Assembly: GCA_021816585.1 (NCBI GenBank)
Contig: JAKAXL010000003.1
Span: 81,013-145,012, forward strand
DNA: 64,000 nucleotides
Origin: Pseudomonadota bacterium
GTDB taxonomy: Bacteria; Pseudomonadota; Gammaproteobacteria; Burkholderiales; Burkholderiaceae_C
Reading direction: 5' to 3'
The position numbers and the translations under genes were made by a program. Positions 43,560 through 55,762 of this stretch are shown piece by piece. How positions within the stretch are numbered: position 1 is the first letter of the stretch; each line of letters opens with the position of its first letter. The notes below the pieces were generated by a model, which was not told the DNA's origin, ran no database searches, and worked only from the letters and a program-made list of their open reading frames with translations.

Positions 43560-44876
43560 ATGACTGCCGTAGAAACCCTGGATAAGCTGCAACGCCGCAT
43601 CACCGTCTCGGTGCCCAAGTCCGACTTGCAGAGCGAAGTCGCGGTTCGACTGAAGAACATGTCGCGCACGGCGCGGGTTTCGGGGTTCCGCCCGGGCAAG
43701 GTCCCGCTGGCCGTGCTGCAGAAGCGCTACGGTGCGTCGGTGGAAGCCGAGGTGCTGCAGGACAAGGTCGGCCAGGTGTTCTTCGACGCGGTGCGCGCGG
43801 CGCACGTGCGCGTGGCCGGCATGCCGCGCTTCACGCCGCACGAGGCGGGCGAGGGCGCCGACGCCTTCTCCTTCGACGCCGAGTTCGAGGTCTATCCCGA
43901 CATCGCGCTGGGTGATCTGTCGGGCGTCGAGGTCGAGCGCGCCTCCTGCGAGGTCGACGACGCCGCGGTCGACAAGACGGTCGACGTGCTGCGCCGTCAG
44001 CGCCGCAGCTTCGTCGAGCGCGACGCCGCCGACGGCGCGGCGCGCGACGGCGACCGCGTCACCGTGGACTTCGCCGGCACCATCGACGACGTCGCCTTCC
44101 CCGGCGGAAGCGCCGAGGGCTTCGCCTTCGTGCTCGGCGAGGGCCGCATGCTGCCCGAGTTCGAGACCGGCGTGAACGCACGCAAGGCCGGCGAGGAGAC
44201 CGCCTTCGACCTGCACTTCCCCGAGGACTACCAGGGGCGCGAGGTCGCCGGCAAGACCGCGCGCTTCAGCGTGCGCGTGATCAAGGTCGAGGCGCCGCAG
44301 CTGCCCGAGATGAACGCCGAGTTCGCCAAGGAACTGGGCGTGCCCGACGGCGACGTGGCGCGGCTGCGCGACGACATCCGCCGCAACCTGGAGCGCGAGG
44401 TCAAGGCGCGCCTGAGCTCGCGCAACCGCAACGCGGCGATGGAAGCGCTGCTGAAGGTCAACCCGGTCGACCTGCCGTCGGGCGTGGTCGACGAGGAGAT
44501 CGAGCAACTGATCGCCGGCGCCCGCCAGGACCTGCAGGCGCGCGGCATGAAGGACGCCGACAAGCTGCCGATCGCCCCCGACATGTTCCGCGAGCAGGCC
44601 GAGCGCCGCGTGCGCCTGGGGCTGATCGTGGCCGAGCTGGTCAAGGAGCAGGAGCTGCACGCCAAGCCCGAGCAGATCCGCGCCCACGTCGAGAACCTGG
44701 CGTCGAGCTACGAGGACCCGCAGGAGGTCGTGCGCTGGTACTACGGCGACCCGCAGCGCCTGTCCCAGGTGGAGTCGATCGTGATCGAGAACAACGTCGC
44801 CGACTACGTGTTCTCGCAGGCGCGCACCAGCGAGCGCGCGCTGGGTTTCGACGAACTGATGCAGGCACCCGCCTGA
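43560..44876 (+). CDS. tig: Trigger factor
   Basis: A 438-residue ribosome-bound chaperone. The ribosome-binding tail has SGFRPGKVPLAVLQKRYG near residue 43. The FKBP-type PPIase part has GDRVTVDFAGTIDD, FVLGEGRMLPEFETGV, and VRVIKVEAPQLPE. The long helical C-terminal domain follows. It folds nascent chains at the exit tunnel. It begins the conserved tig-clpP-clpX-lon order. A strong terminator follows, so clpP is likely served by its own promoter. Confidence 0.96.
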   Translation: MTAVETLDKLQRRITVSVPKSDLQSEVAVRLKNMSRTARVSGFRPGKVPLAVLQKRYGASVEAEVLQDKVGQVFFDAVRAAHVRVAGMPRFTPHEAGEGADAFSFDAEFEVYPDIALGDLSGVEVERASCEVDDAAVDKTVDVLRRQRRSFVERDAADGAARDGDRVTVDFAGTIDDVAFPGGSAEGFAFVLGEGRMLPEFETGVNARKAGEETAFDLHFPEDYQGREVAGKTARFSVRVIKVEAPQLPEMNAEFAKELGVPDGDVARLRDDIRRNLEREVKARLSSRNRNAAMEALLKVNPVDLPSGVVDEEIEQLIAGARQDLQARGMKDADKLPIAPDMFREQAERRVRLGLIVAELVKEQELHAKPEQIRAHVENLASSYEDPQEVVRWYYGDPQRLSQVESIVIENNVADYVFSQARTSERALGFDELMQAPA

Positions 44877-44912
44877 CGCTGGCAAGGGCCCCCGGGCCGG
44901 GCTGCGCCCGAC

Positions 44913-44969
44913 CCGCCCTCCGGCCGTCCGGTCCGTGCCCCGTGGATGGGGGGCGGCCGGGCGGTTTTT
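44913..44969 (+). terminator. Rho-independent terminator after tig
   Basis: A very GC-rich hairpin (CCGCCCTCCGGCCG with CGGCCGGGCGG) ends in TTTTT at 44965-44969. It separates tig from clpP. The rest of the 215-bp gap holds no gene; a clear sigma-70 pair was not recognised. Confidence 0.8.
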
Positions 44970-45091
44970 CGTTGGGCCCGGCAAAGCCCCTTGTGACATA
45001 CAGGTCAATATGCGTGACGGCTGCCGCGAACCCTGCGGACGACAGGGCAGGGGCATGCTAACCTAGACTCATCCCATCGCAACCCATAGCC

Positions 45092-45700
45092 ATGAGCGCC
45101 CTGGAAACCCGAAATCTCGGCATGGTGCCGATCGTCATCGAGCAAAGCGGCCGCGGCGAGCGCGCCTACGACATCTATTCGCGCCTGCTGCGCGAGCGGG
45201 TGATCTTTCTCGTCGGTCCCATCGACGATCACACGGCAAATCTGGTCGTGGCGCAACTTTTGTTCCTTGAATCCGAGAATCCGGACAAGGATATTTCGCT
45301 TTACATCAATTCCCCCGGTGGTTCCGTGTCCGCTGGAATGGCCATCTTCGACACCATGCAGTTCATCAAGCCCGACGTGTCCACGCTGTGCATCGGGCTG
45401 GCGGCGAGCATGGGCGCCTTCCTGCTGGCCGCCGGCGCCAAGGGCAAGCGCTACTCCCTGCCGAATTCGCGGGTGATGATCCACCAGCCGCTGGGCGGCG
45501 CGCAGGGGCAGGCCACCGACATCGAGATCCAGGCGCGCGAGATCCTGTATCTGCGCGAACGTCTCAATCACATCCTTTCCGAGCGTACCGGCCAGTCGCT
45601 GGAGAAAATCGCCCTCGATACCGAGCGGGATTTCTTCATGTCGGCCGACCAGGCCAAGGAATACGGCCTGCTCGACGAGGTCATCGCCAACCGCAGCTGA
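45092..45700 (+). CDS. clpP: ATP-dependent Clp protease proteolytic subunit
   Basis: A 202-residue ClpP. The catalytic Ser is in LAASMGAF (about residue 107), the His in [10 protein letters not shown] (about residue 132), and the Asp in the helix [17 protein letters not shown]. It forms a 14-mer barrel fed by ClpX. Part of the gene (about 45230-45360) is less GC-rich than its neighbours. It is 45 bp before clpX and probably co-transcribed. Confidence 0.97.
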   Translation: MSALETRNLGMVPIVIEQSGRGERAYDIYSRLLRERVIFLVGPIDDHTANLVVAQLLFLESENPDKDISLYINSPGGSVSAGMAIFDTMQFIKPDVSTLCIGLAASMGAFLLAAGAKGKRYSLPNSRVMIHQPLGGAQGQATDIEIQAREILYLRERLNHILSERTGQSLEKIALDTERDFFMSADQAKEYGLLDEVIANRS

Positions 45701-45745
45701 CACAGCGTCCGGGTCGAGTCCTTATCCGTTTCCGAGTAGCGAGCC

Positions 45746-47014
<1,269 letters not shown>

Positions 47015-47132
47015 GTTCGCGGGCGCGCGGCGGCGCCGTCCGCCGAGCGTCCGCAGCCCGTCGCGGCACGCGTGCAGCGCGTGCGGCAACGGGCTGCATA
47101 CCGGCTATTCCACGGGGTGCCGCACCCGCGGG

Positions 47133-47160
47133 CTTGCAATCCACGCCCGGCGCCCCATTT
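47133..47160 (+). promoter_or_regulatory. RpoH (sigma-32) type promoter before lon
   Basis: CTTGCAA at 47133-47139, then a 13-base spacer, then CCCCATTT at 47153-47160. This is very close to the heat-shock consensus CTTGAAA and CCCCATNT with the right spacing. It lies 28 bp before the lon start. Confidence 0.75.
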
Positions 47161-47188
47161 GTGCAGCATGACTTTTCAGGGGGCCACC

Positions 47189-49627
<2,439 letters not shown>

Positions 49628-49687
49628 CGCGCCCGCGACCCTCGCTTCCCGACCCGCCGGCCGTTGCGCCGGCGGCATGCCCGGACC

Positions 49688-49734
49688 GCGCGAAGTGCGT
49701 GCCGCCCACCCCACGGGGCTTGCGCACTTCGCGC
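49688..49734. repeat. 12-bp inverted repeat between lon and tRNA-Ala
   Basis: GCGCGAAGTGCG at 49688-49699 pairs perfectly with CGCACTTCGCGC at 49723-49734. It has no T-tract after it, so it may be a stem at the lon mRNA end. It also overlaps the -35 region of the tRNA-Ala promoter (TTGCGC at 49720-49725 with TACCAT at 49744-49749). Confidence 0.5.
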
Positions 49735-49765
49735 CTTATCGGCTACCATGTTGGTCTTTGCTTGC

Positions 49766-49841
<76 letters not shown>

Positions 49842-49919
49842 AACCAGGCAAAGAAGTCGAGAAGCTTGCGAGAAGAAAGCATCACGGCAGTACCAGCAGT
49901 ACGACCAGCAGTACGTCCT

Positions 49920-49995
49920 GTCCCCTTCGTCTAGAGGCCTAGGACACCGCCCTTTCACGGCGATAACAGGGGTTCGAATCCCCTAGGGGACGCCA
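49920..49995 (+). tRNA. tRNA-Glu (anticodon TTC)
   Basis: Acceptor GTCCCCT pairs with AGGGGAC. The anticodon stem CCGCC/GGCG encloses CTTTCAC, giving TTC. The T-arm is AGGGGTTCGAATCCCCT and CCA is encoded at 49993-49995. Its last 11 bases are the core of the repeats found later at 57784, 59758, 60771 and 63193, so it is the likely attachment gene of the accessory region. Confidence 0.97.
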
Positions 49996-50096
49996 GTTTC
50001 AAGGCCCGAGTGGTTCACGCCACTCGGGCTTTTTGGCGTCTGGGGGGCCGGCGCATCGTTGGCTGGCATGATCACTGCTGCACGCTCCGCGACCTG
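49985..50096 (+). repeat. Junction A: tRNA-Glu 3' end plus terminator and left flank
   Basis: The tRNA-Glu 3' end AGGGGACGCCAG continues into a terminator and about 60 bases more, to GCGACCTG. Almost the same stretch lies at 57784-57895 (about 90 percent identical). Shorter or more diverged copies lie at junctions D and E. Read as the native attachment site (attL side). Confidence 0.85.
50004..50034 (+). terminator. Rho-independent terminator of tRNA-Glu
   Basis: GCCCGAGTGG and CCACTCGGGC pair perfectly around TTCACG, followed by five T. The same hairpin recurs with minor changes at junctions B, D and E. Confidence 0.93.
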
Positions 50097-50539
50097 TTCC
50101 ACGTAGCAAGCCTTCCGGCACTTCCTGCCGGCGGCGATCGGGCGCCGTGTGACACAGTGGATCGTCCGCCAATCGGCCAAAGCGGGAGTTGGACATGGTA
50201 TGTCGCAGCGGCCGCAACGATGCGGTTAGCGGCGCCGCGCCGTTCGACTGAGCGCAAGGAGCTTAGGCTGGTGTCCGTGGAACCGGCAGCAGCCCACTCG
50301 GCCGAAGCTGCCTCTAGACGGTCCTCGTGGCTGCGGTCGCCATGGATCAGGCAGCGGTCGCCGAATGCACCTGCACGCTGACCGGGGGCTTCCCACGAGT
50401 GGGCTGCGCCTTACACTTGCTGCACCTGGGGACCGGCAATGCGATTGCGCGGGACAGCTTTCGTGTGCAGACCCGCCACCCACGGGGCGGCTCTATCAGG
50501 TATCCGCTTGAGACGAACGACCTGCAATCGAATCAGATC
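50097..50539. other. Non-coding stretch before the LysR gene
   Basis: No gene was recognised. The region is less GC-rich than the core genes. The motif GTCCGCCAATCGGCCA near 50164 is also found at 63369, supporting relatedness of the left flanks of modules A and E. Confidence 0.5.
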
Positions 50540-51493
50540 ATGTCCGTCAACTTCGAACTTCACGATCTGATCGCGTTCCGAGCTGTCGCCGAATTGGGAA
50601 ATTTCCGCAAGGCAGCCGAAGCCGTTCACATCTCCCAACCCGCATTCAGCCGGCGTATCGACAAGCTGGAGCAGGCTCTGGGCATCCGACTTCTCGAACG
50701 GACCACGCGTGAGGTGAAGCTCACCGCCGTGGGCCGCGAGTTCGCACGAAGCATAAGCACATTGCTGGACGGGCTCGACGAGACCCTGCTGACCGTGCGC
50801 GGGGTCGGTACCGGGCGCATGGGCGAGGTGTGCATTGCCTGTGTTCCGTCGACGGTGTATTACTTCCTCTCCAATGTCATTCAGCGCTACAGGGCGAAGT
50901 ACCCCAAGCTGCGGGTACGCGTGTTCGACGCGAGCGCCAACGAGGTGCTGGCCGGGGTCGCCAGCGGAGAGGCGGATTTCGGGATCAATTTCCTCGGAGG
51001 CTCGGAACCCGAAATCGACTACCGTCCCTTGCTGACGGAGCGATTCGTCATCGCCTGCCGGCGCGACCACCCCCTGGCCTCATTGCGCAAGGTCACATGG
51101 CGTGACCTGGAGGGGCACGACTTCATCCTCACCGCCAAGTCCTCGGGCAACCGGCTGCTGCTCGACCAGGCGCTGGCGGGAACCTCCACGCGCCTGCGCC
51201 CGGTCTACGAGGCGCAGCACGTCACCACCATGCTCGGCTTGGTCGAAGCCGGGCTTGGCGTGGCCGCGGTTCCGTCGCTGGCCATGCCGCAGTACGAGCA
51301 CCCGCTACTGATGAGCTTGCCTCTGGGGGAACCCGAGGTCACCCGTGGCATCGGGCTCATCAAGCGCAAAGGGCGGCAACTCTCGCCCGAGGCCCAGCAG
51401 ATCTACGACTTCGTCTCGGCCGGGCACCCGCAAGCGAAGGCCGACAAGGCGAAGGCAGCCACGTCGGCGCGCCCCAGGCGAAAGACGCCCTGA
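50540..51493 (+). CDS. LysR-family transcriptional regulator of the catabolic module
   Basis: A 317-residue LysR protein. The N-terminal part has FELHDLIAFRAVAELGNFRKAAEAV with recognition ISQPAFSRRIDKLEQALG. The effector domain includes GEVCIACVPSTVYYFLSNVI and a long DFGINFLGGSEPEID stretch. It is convergent with the lyase gene and probably controls the operon read towards it. The C-terminus has an extra basic Ala/Lys tail. An ATG at 50540 is the family-typical start. Confidence 0.88.
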   Translation: MSVNFELHDLIAFRAVAELGNFRKAAEAVHISQPAFSRRIDKLEQALGIRLLERTTREVKLTAVGREFARSISTLLDGLDETLLTVRGVGTGRMGEVCIACVPSTVYYFLSNVIQRYRAKYPKLRVRVFDASANEVLAGVASGEADFGINFLGGSEPEIDYRPLLTERFVIACRRDHPLASLRKVTWRDLEGHDFILTAKSSGNRLLLDQALAGTSTRLRPVYEAQHVTTMLGLVEAGLGVAAVPSLAMPQYEHPLLMSLPLGEPEVTRGIGLIKRKGRQLSPEAQQIYDFVSAGHPQAKADKAKAATSARPRRKTP

Positions 51494-51513
51494 GGCACGC
51501 CCGGGGGCGTGCC

Positions 51514-52860
51514 TCAGCGCAGGCTCGCCAGCACCCGATCGACCATCACCATGGACTGGCCCAGGTAATTTGCGGGATCGAGCATGCGCTCGAGACCGGC
51601 TCGATCGACATGCGGGGAGATCTCCGGATGCGCGCACAGCAGTTCGAGCAAGGGCTTGCCCTCCGCGATGGCCTGTCGGCACAGATCGTAGACCAGATCG
51701 TGCGCGTACTCGCGCCCGATGTATTGGCCCAGGCCCATCATCACCGCCTCGCTCATCACCAGGCCATCGGTCAGCTCGAGGTTGCGCCGCATGGCCGCGG
51801 GATCGACCTGCATGCCCTCCACTACCTGCCGGCTCTGACGCAGCGCCCCGGCCATGAGGCAGAACGCCTCCGGCAACACGATCCATTCGATTTCCCAGGG
51901 GCCGGTGGAACGCTCGTGGTCCGCGACCATGGCGTCCATCAGGGACGCCGCGTGCTGGCGCACCACGCTGATGGCCGCGTGGATGTAGCAACTGGCGATG
52001 GGATTGCGCTTTTGCGGCATGGTCGACGAGGAGCCGCGCCCGTGGTGGTAGGGCTCGTAGACCTCCCCCACTTCAGTCTGCATCATCAGCTTCACGTCCA
52101 TGCTGAGCTTGCCGAGGGTTCCGCCCACCAGTCCGAGGAACGCCCCCACCTCGGCGATGTTGTCGCGAATGGTGTGCCAGGCGATCAGCGGCTGGCGCAG
52201 CCCGAGTTCCGCGCACAGCCCGGCCTGCGTTTCCATGGCGCCCCGCTCCAGCGAGGCCAGCGTGCCCGCCGCGCCCGCGAACTCGCCCACGAGCACGCGT
52301 TCCTTGAGCTGGCCCAGGCGCTCGCGATGGCGCTCGATGGCGGACAGCAGCCCCGCCATCTTGTAGCCGAAGGTCACGGGAATGGCCTGCTGCAGATTGC
52401 TGCGCCCGATCATCGGCGTGTCCCGATACTCGCGGGCCAGGTGCGCCATGGCGGCCGAGATGCCCGCCAGCTCGCGATCGACGATGGCCAATGCCTCGCG
52501 AATCTGCAGCACCGTGGCGGTATCGGTGATGTCCTGGGTGGTGGCCCCCCAGTGGCAGTACTCGCCCAGCTTGTCGCGGCACAAGGCGTTGAGCTGAGAG
52601 ACCACGCCGAGCACCGGATAGCCGATTCGCTCGGTCTGCTCGCGCAGCTTGGCCATATCGATCTGCTCGATGTGGCAATGACGGACGATTTCCTCGGCCG
52701 CTTCCTGGGGGATCAGGCCCAGGCGCGCCTGCACGACGGCCAGCGCCTTCTCGATGTCCAGGTACTTCTGGGTGCGGTTTTCGTCGGACCACACCTGCCG
52801 CATTTCGTCGCTGCTGAAGATTCCCTGGAAGATGGTGGAATCGATGATGGAAGAGGCCAT
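51514..52860 (-). CDS. Class II fumarase/aspartase-superfamily lyase
   Basis: A 448-residue lyase. The superfamily signature GSSTMPQKRNP is present (about residue 280), along with EYCHWGATTQDITDT and MAGLLSAIERHRERL. These are close to the adenylosuccinate-lyase and 3-carboxymuconate-cycloisomerase branches. Members eliminate a group from substituted succinates, leaving fumarate or a related diacid. It is last in the operon of CoA-dependent enzymes, with 28 bp to the CitE-like gene, so it probably makes or uses the C4/C5 diacid they handle rather than purines. The substrate is not certain. Confidence 0.8.
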   Translation of the reverse strand: MASSIIDSTIFQGIFSSDEMRQVWSDENRTQKYLDIEKALAVVQARLGLIPQEAAEEIVRHCHIEQIDMAKLREQTERIGYPVLGVVSQLNALCRDKLGEYCHWGATTQDITDTATVLQIREALAIVDRELAGISAAMAHLAREYRDTPMIGRSNLQQAIPVTFGYKMAGLLSAIERHRERLGQLKERVLVGEFAGAAGTLASLERGAMETQAGLCAELGLRQPLIAWHTIRDNIAEVGAFLGLVGGTLGKLSMDVKLMMQTEVGEVYEPYHHGRGSSSTMPQKRNPIASCYIHAAISVVRQHAASLMDAMVADHERSTGPWEIEWIVLPEAFCLMAGALRQSRQVVEGMQVDPAAMRRNLELTDGLVMSEAVMMGLGQYIGREYAHDLVYDLCRQAIAEGKPLLELLCAHPEISPHVDRAGLERMLDPANYLGQSMVMVDRVLASLR

Positions 52861-52888
52861 GGTGCGAATGAGGTAGAGGGAAGAAAGA

Positions 52889-53710
52889 TCAAAGCCCGGC
52901 TCGGCGCAGGATGCGCCAGGCCTGGAGCACTACGGGACGGTCCACCATGCGGCCGTCGACGCTGGCGGCGCCCGCGCCTTGCGCATCGGCGGCCACGACT
53001 CGACGTGCCCAGTCCACTGCCGCGGCATCGGGGGCGAGGCCCGCGTGCACCGGACCGACCTGGCTGGGATGTATGCACAACTTGGCGCCGAATCCGCGGC
53101 GCCTGAACCAGGACCAGTCCGACAGCAGCCGAGGCTCGTCGCGCAATTGGGGCGTCACACCCGCGACGGGGGCCTGAAGTCCTGCGATGCGCGACGCCCG
53201 CACGATTTGCGCGGCCGCCTCGGCCAGGGGCTGCGGATCCTCGTCGATGTCCAGTTCCAGATCGAAGGCGAAATCCAGCGTTCCGAAGACCAGCCGTTGC
53301 ACGCCGGTCGCCGCGGCGATGCCGCCGCAGGCGTCGAGGCCCCGCGCGGTCTCCAACAAGGGCAGCACGAGCGCGTCGGCATGCGCGTCGCGCACACGTG
53401 CCACCTGTTCCGGATGCTCGGCTTTCGGGAGCATGACCAGACGGATGCCCGAATCGCGGAGCAGGCGCAGGTCCTCGCCAAAGCACTCCGACCCTGCGTC
53501 GTTGATGCGCAGCGCCAGGCGCTCCAGGGTCCGCGCATCGCGCCCCGCAGCCCAGCGCGCGACATGCACCCGGGCTTCGGTCTTGGCCTCGGAATCGACC
53601 GCGTCCTCGAGGTCGACGACGACCACATCGGCAGCACTGGCGACGGCCTTGTCGAAGCGCTCCGGTCGGTTTCCGGGCACGAACAGATAGCTGCGCGCGG
53701 GATGGTTCAT
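52889..53710 (-). CDS. CitE-like CoA-ester lyase (citramalyl-/malyl-CoA lyase type)
   Basis: A 273-residue HpcH/HpaI-superfamily lyase. SYLFVPGNRPERFDKA opens it, with the metal site in VVVDLEDAVD and LPLLETARGL. The IHPSQV motif near residue 215 is typical of CitE-type CoA lyases. Together with the hydratase and CoA-transferase this matches the last step of mesaconate or itaconate breakdown (citramalyl-CoA to pyruvate plus acetyl-CoA). The stop is 28 bp before the lyase gene. It overlaps the CoA-transferase stop by ATGA. Confidence 0.85.
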   Translation of the reverse strand: MNHPARSYLFVPGNRPERFDKAVASAADVVVVDLEDAVDSEAKTEARVHVARWAAGRDARTLERLALRINDAGSECFGEDLRLLRDSGIRLVMLPKAEHPEQVARVRDAHADALVLPLLETARGLDACGGIAAATGVQRLVFGTLDFAFDLELDIDEDPQPLAEAAAQIVRASRIAGLQAPVAGVTPQLRDEPRLLSDWSWFRRRGFGAKLCIHPSQVGPVHAGLAPDAAAVDWARRVVAADAQGAGAASVDGRMVDRPVVLQAWRILRRAGL

Positions 53711-54891
53711 ATGGCGTTCGCCGCGCGCAGCGCCCCGATCGCGGCGCTGTCCAGGCCGAGTTCGCCCAGGATGGCATCGGTATGTTCGCCCAGCGCGGGA
53801 ACCGGGTCCATGCGCGGATCCCCATCGTCCCAGCTGCCGGGCGGCAGCAAGGCCGGCAGGGCGCCCACGGGCGAATCGATCTCGCGCCAGCGCCCCCTCG
53901 CCTGCAACTGGGGATGTGCCCAGACTTCCTGCATGGTGTTCACCCGGGCGTTCGCGATCTGCGCCTGCTGCAGGCGCTCCACCACCTGCGGCGCGGTCAG
54001 TTCGCGAAAGGCTCCGACGATGATCTGGCGCAAGGCCTCTCGCGAGGCGACGCGACGTGCATTGCCGTTGAATCGCGGGTCCGAGGCCAGCCCGGGTTGC
54101 AGCAGGACCTTGTCGCAGAAACTCGCCCACTCGCGCTCGTTCTGCAGGCCGAGCATGACACTCGCCCCATCCGCGCCCGTGGGGAACGGCCCGTAGGGAT
54201 AGATCGTGGCGTGCGCGGCCCCGGTACGCGGCGGCGGCGTCGCTCCCTCGAACGCGTAATACAGGGGATAGGACATCCACTCGGTGAGCGACTCGAGCAT
54301 GGAGATGTCCAGGCGCCGTCCGCGGCCGCTGCGCCCACGCTCCAGCAGGGCCGCCAGAATGCTCGAATAGGCGTACATGCCGGCGGAGATGTCGGCGATC
54401 GACGGTCCGGCCTTGCAGGGCTCGTCGGGTGTGCCGGTGACCGACACGAAACCTGCCTCGCTCTGGATCAGCAGATCATAGGCTTTGCGGTCCCGATACG
54501 GCCCGTCCGCCCCGTAGCCGGAAATGTCGCACACGATGATCGACGGCTTGATTCCGGCCAGCGTCGCATGGTCCAGCCCCAGGCGCGTGCTTGCCCCAGG
54601 CGCCAGGTTCTGCACGACCACGTCGGCCTTCTCCAGCACCAGGCGCTGGAGCACGTCTCGCGCCGCCGGATGCTTGACGTCCAGCGTAAGGCTTTCCTTG
54701 CTGCGGTTGGCCCAGACGAAATGCGAAGCCAGGCCCCGCACGCGTGCGTCGTAGCCCCGCGCGAAGTCGCCCGCACCCGGGCGCTCGATCTTGATGACCC
54801 GCGCCCCGAGATCGGCCAGATGCCGGGTGGCCAGCGGCGCGGCGATCGCATGCTCGAGGGTGACGACCGTGAGACCTTGCAGAGGTTGCAT
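53707..54891 (-). CDS. CaiB/BaiF (class III) CoA-transferase
   Basis: A 394-residue family III CoA-transferase. PLQGLTVVTLEHAIAAPLATRHLADLGARVIKIE is the standard N-terminal block; the catalytic Asp is in PSIADISAGMYA (about residue 170). It likely activates a C4/C5 dicarboxylate using an acyl-CoA donor. ATG at 54891 (MQPLQGL) is the normal start; a TTG at 54906 is possible. Its stop overlaps the CitE-like start. Confidence 0.9.
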   Translation of the reverse strand: MQPLQGLTVVTLEHAIAAPLATRHLADLGARVIKIERPGAGDFARGYDARVRGLASHFVWANRSKESLTLDVKHPAARDVLQRLVLEKADVVVQNLAPGASTRLGLDHATLAGIKPSIIVCDISGYGADGPYRDRKAYDLLIQSEAGFVSVTGTPDEPCKAGPSIADISAGMYAYSSILAALLERGRSGRGRRLDISMLESLTEWMSYPLYYAFEGATPPPRTGAAHATIYPYGPFPTGADGASVMLGLQNEREWASFCDKVLLQPGLASDPRFNGNARRVASREALRQIIVGAFRELTAPQVVERLQQAQIANARVNTMQEVWAHPQLQARGRWREIDSPVGALPALLPPGSWDDGDPRMDPVPALGEHTDAILGELGLDSAAIGALRAANAI

Positions 54892-54916
54892 GGGAAGGAT
54901 GTTCAATGGTGACGAC

Positions 54917-55762
54917 TCATCGCAGCGTGGCGACGGCATCCATGGTCAGCCAGCCTTCGTGATCCTGGCCCCACAGACGCACCGTGCGCGACTCGCTCTC
55001 GGGCGCACCGCAGACCGCGAAGGAATGCAGATCGAAGGTCGGCCGCAGCGCTCGAAAGCGGAAGGTGGCCACGTCGGCCCCGGGAAGCTCCCGGCGCAGC
55101 AGGTCCAGCAGCAGCGTGGCGATCAGCGGGCCATGCACGACCAGGCCCGGGTAGCCCTCGACCTCGGTGACGTACTTGCGGTCGTAGTGGATGCGATGGC
55201 CGTTGAAGGTCAGAGCCGAGTAGCGGAACAGCAGTACGTCGTCGGGCACGATCACCCGTTTCCAGGCAGCCGCGGGAGCCGCGACCGGCTCGGGGTCCAC
55301 GTCGCCCGGCTGGCGTGCCTGGCGATAGACGATGTCGTGAAACTCGACGATGGCCGGGTCGGAGGCGCCATTGCAGCGGATCTCGTGCCGAACCCTCACG
55401 AACACGAGGGGGCCGGTGCGACCCTGCTTGTGGGTCACGTCGGCGATCGTGCTCGTGCGACGTACCGAATCCCCAACCCGCACCGGCGCGCGAAACTCGA
55501 ACTCGCTTCCCGCCCACATCCGCCGAGGCAGGGGCACCGGCGGCAGGAAGCCGCCGCGCCTGGCGTGGCCGTCGGCACCGATGTCGCTCTGGCGCTCGGT
55601 GGGCAGGAAGTACAGCCAATGCCACAGCGGGGGCAGCGCCATGTCGGCTCGAAGCTCGCCAGGCTCCCGGTCCAGCGTGGCCGTCAGGCCGCGCACAGGC
55701 GCGGCGGTGACCACGTCGTCACGGGTTTCGCTGCGACCGATCCATTCGGTCAACTGGTTCAT
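54917..55762 (-). CDS. MaoC-type hydratase (mesaconyl-/itaconyl-CoA hydratase-like)
   Basis: A 281-residue protein with tandem hot-dog folds. The blocks ATLDREPGELRADMALPPLWHWLYFLP, GGFLPPVPLPRRMWAGS, HDIVYR and GYPGLVVHGPLIATLLL match FAS1-like/MaoC hydratases active on mesaconyl-C4-CoA or itaconyl-CoA. It would hydrate the CoA ester before cleavage by the CitE-like lyase. The ATG at 55762 overlaps the MFS stop (ATGA), so translation is coupled; the gap to the CoA-transferase is 25 bp. Confidence 0.85.
   Translation of the reverse strand: MNQLTEWIGRSETRDDVVTAAPVRGLTATLDREPGELRADMALPPLWHWLYFLPTERQSDIGADGHARRGGFLPPVPLPRRMWAGSEFEFRAPVRVGDSVRRTSTIADVTHKQGRTGPLVFVRVRHEIRCNGASDPAIVEFHDIVYRQARQPGDVDPEPVAAPAAAWKRVIVPDDVLLFRYSALTFNGHRIHYDRKYVTEVEGYPGLVVHGPLIATLLLDLLRRELPGADVATFRFRALRPTFDLHSFAVCGAPESESRTVRLWGQDHEGWLTMDAVATLR

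Noticed and set aside
44980..45091. Heat-shock promoter before clpP
   Set aside because: CTTGTGA is present near 44989 but no CCCCAT-type -10 lies at the right distance.
49842..49919. Third tRNA or small RNA between tRNA-Ala and tRNA-Glu
   Set aside because: The spacer has a short AGTACCAGCAGTACGACCAG repeat but does not fold as a tRNA and has no terminator.
50010..50539. Short frames just after tRNA-Glu as genes
   Set aside because: They run through the terminator or lack ribosome binding sites and domain patterns.
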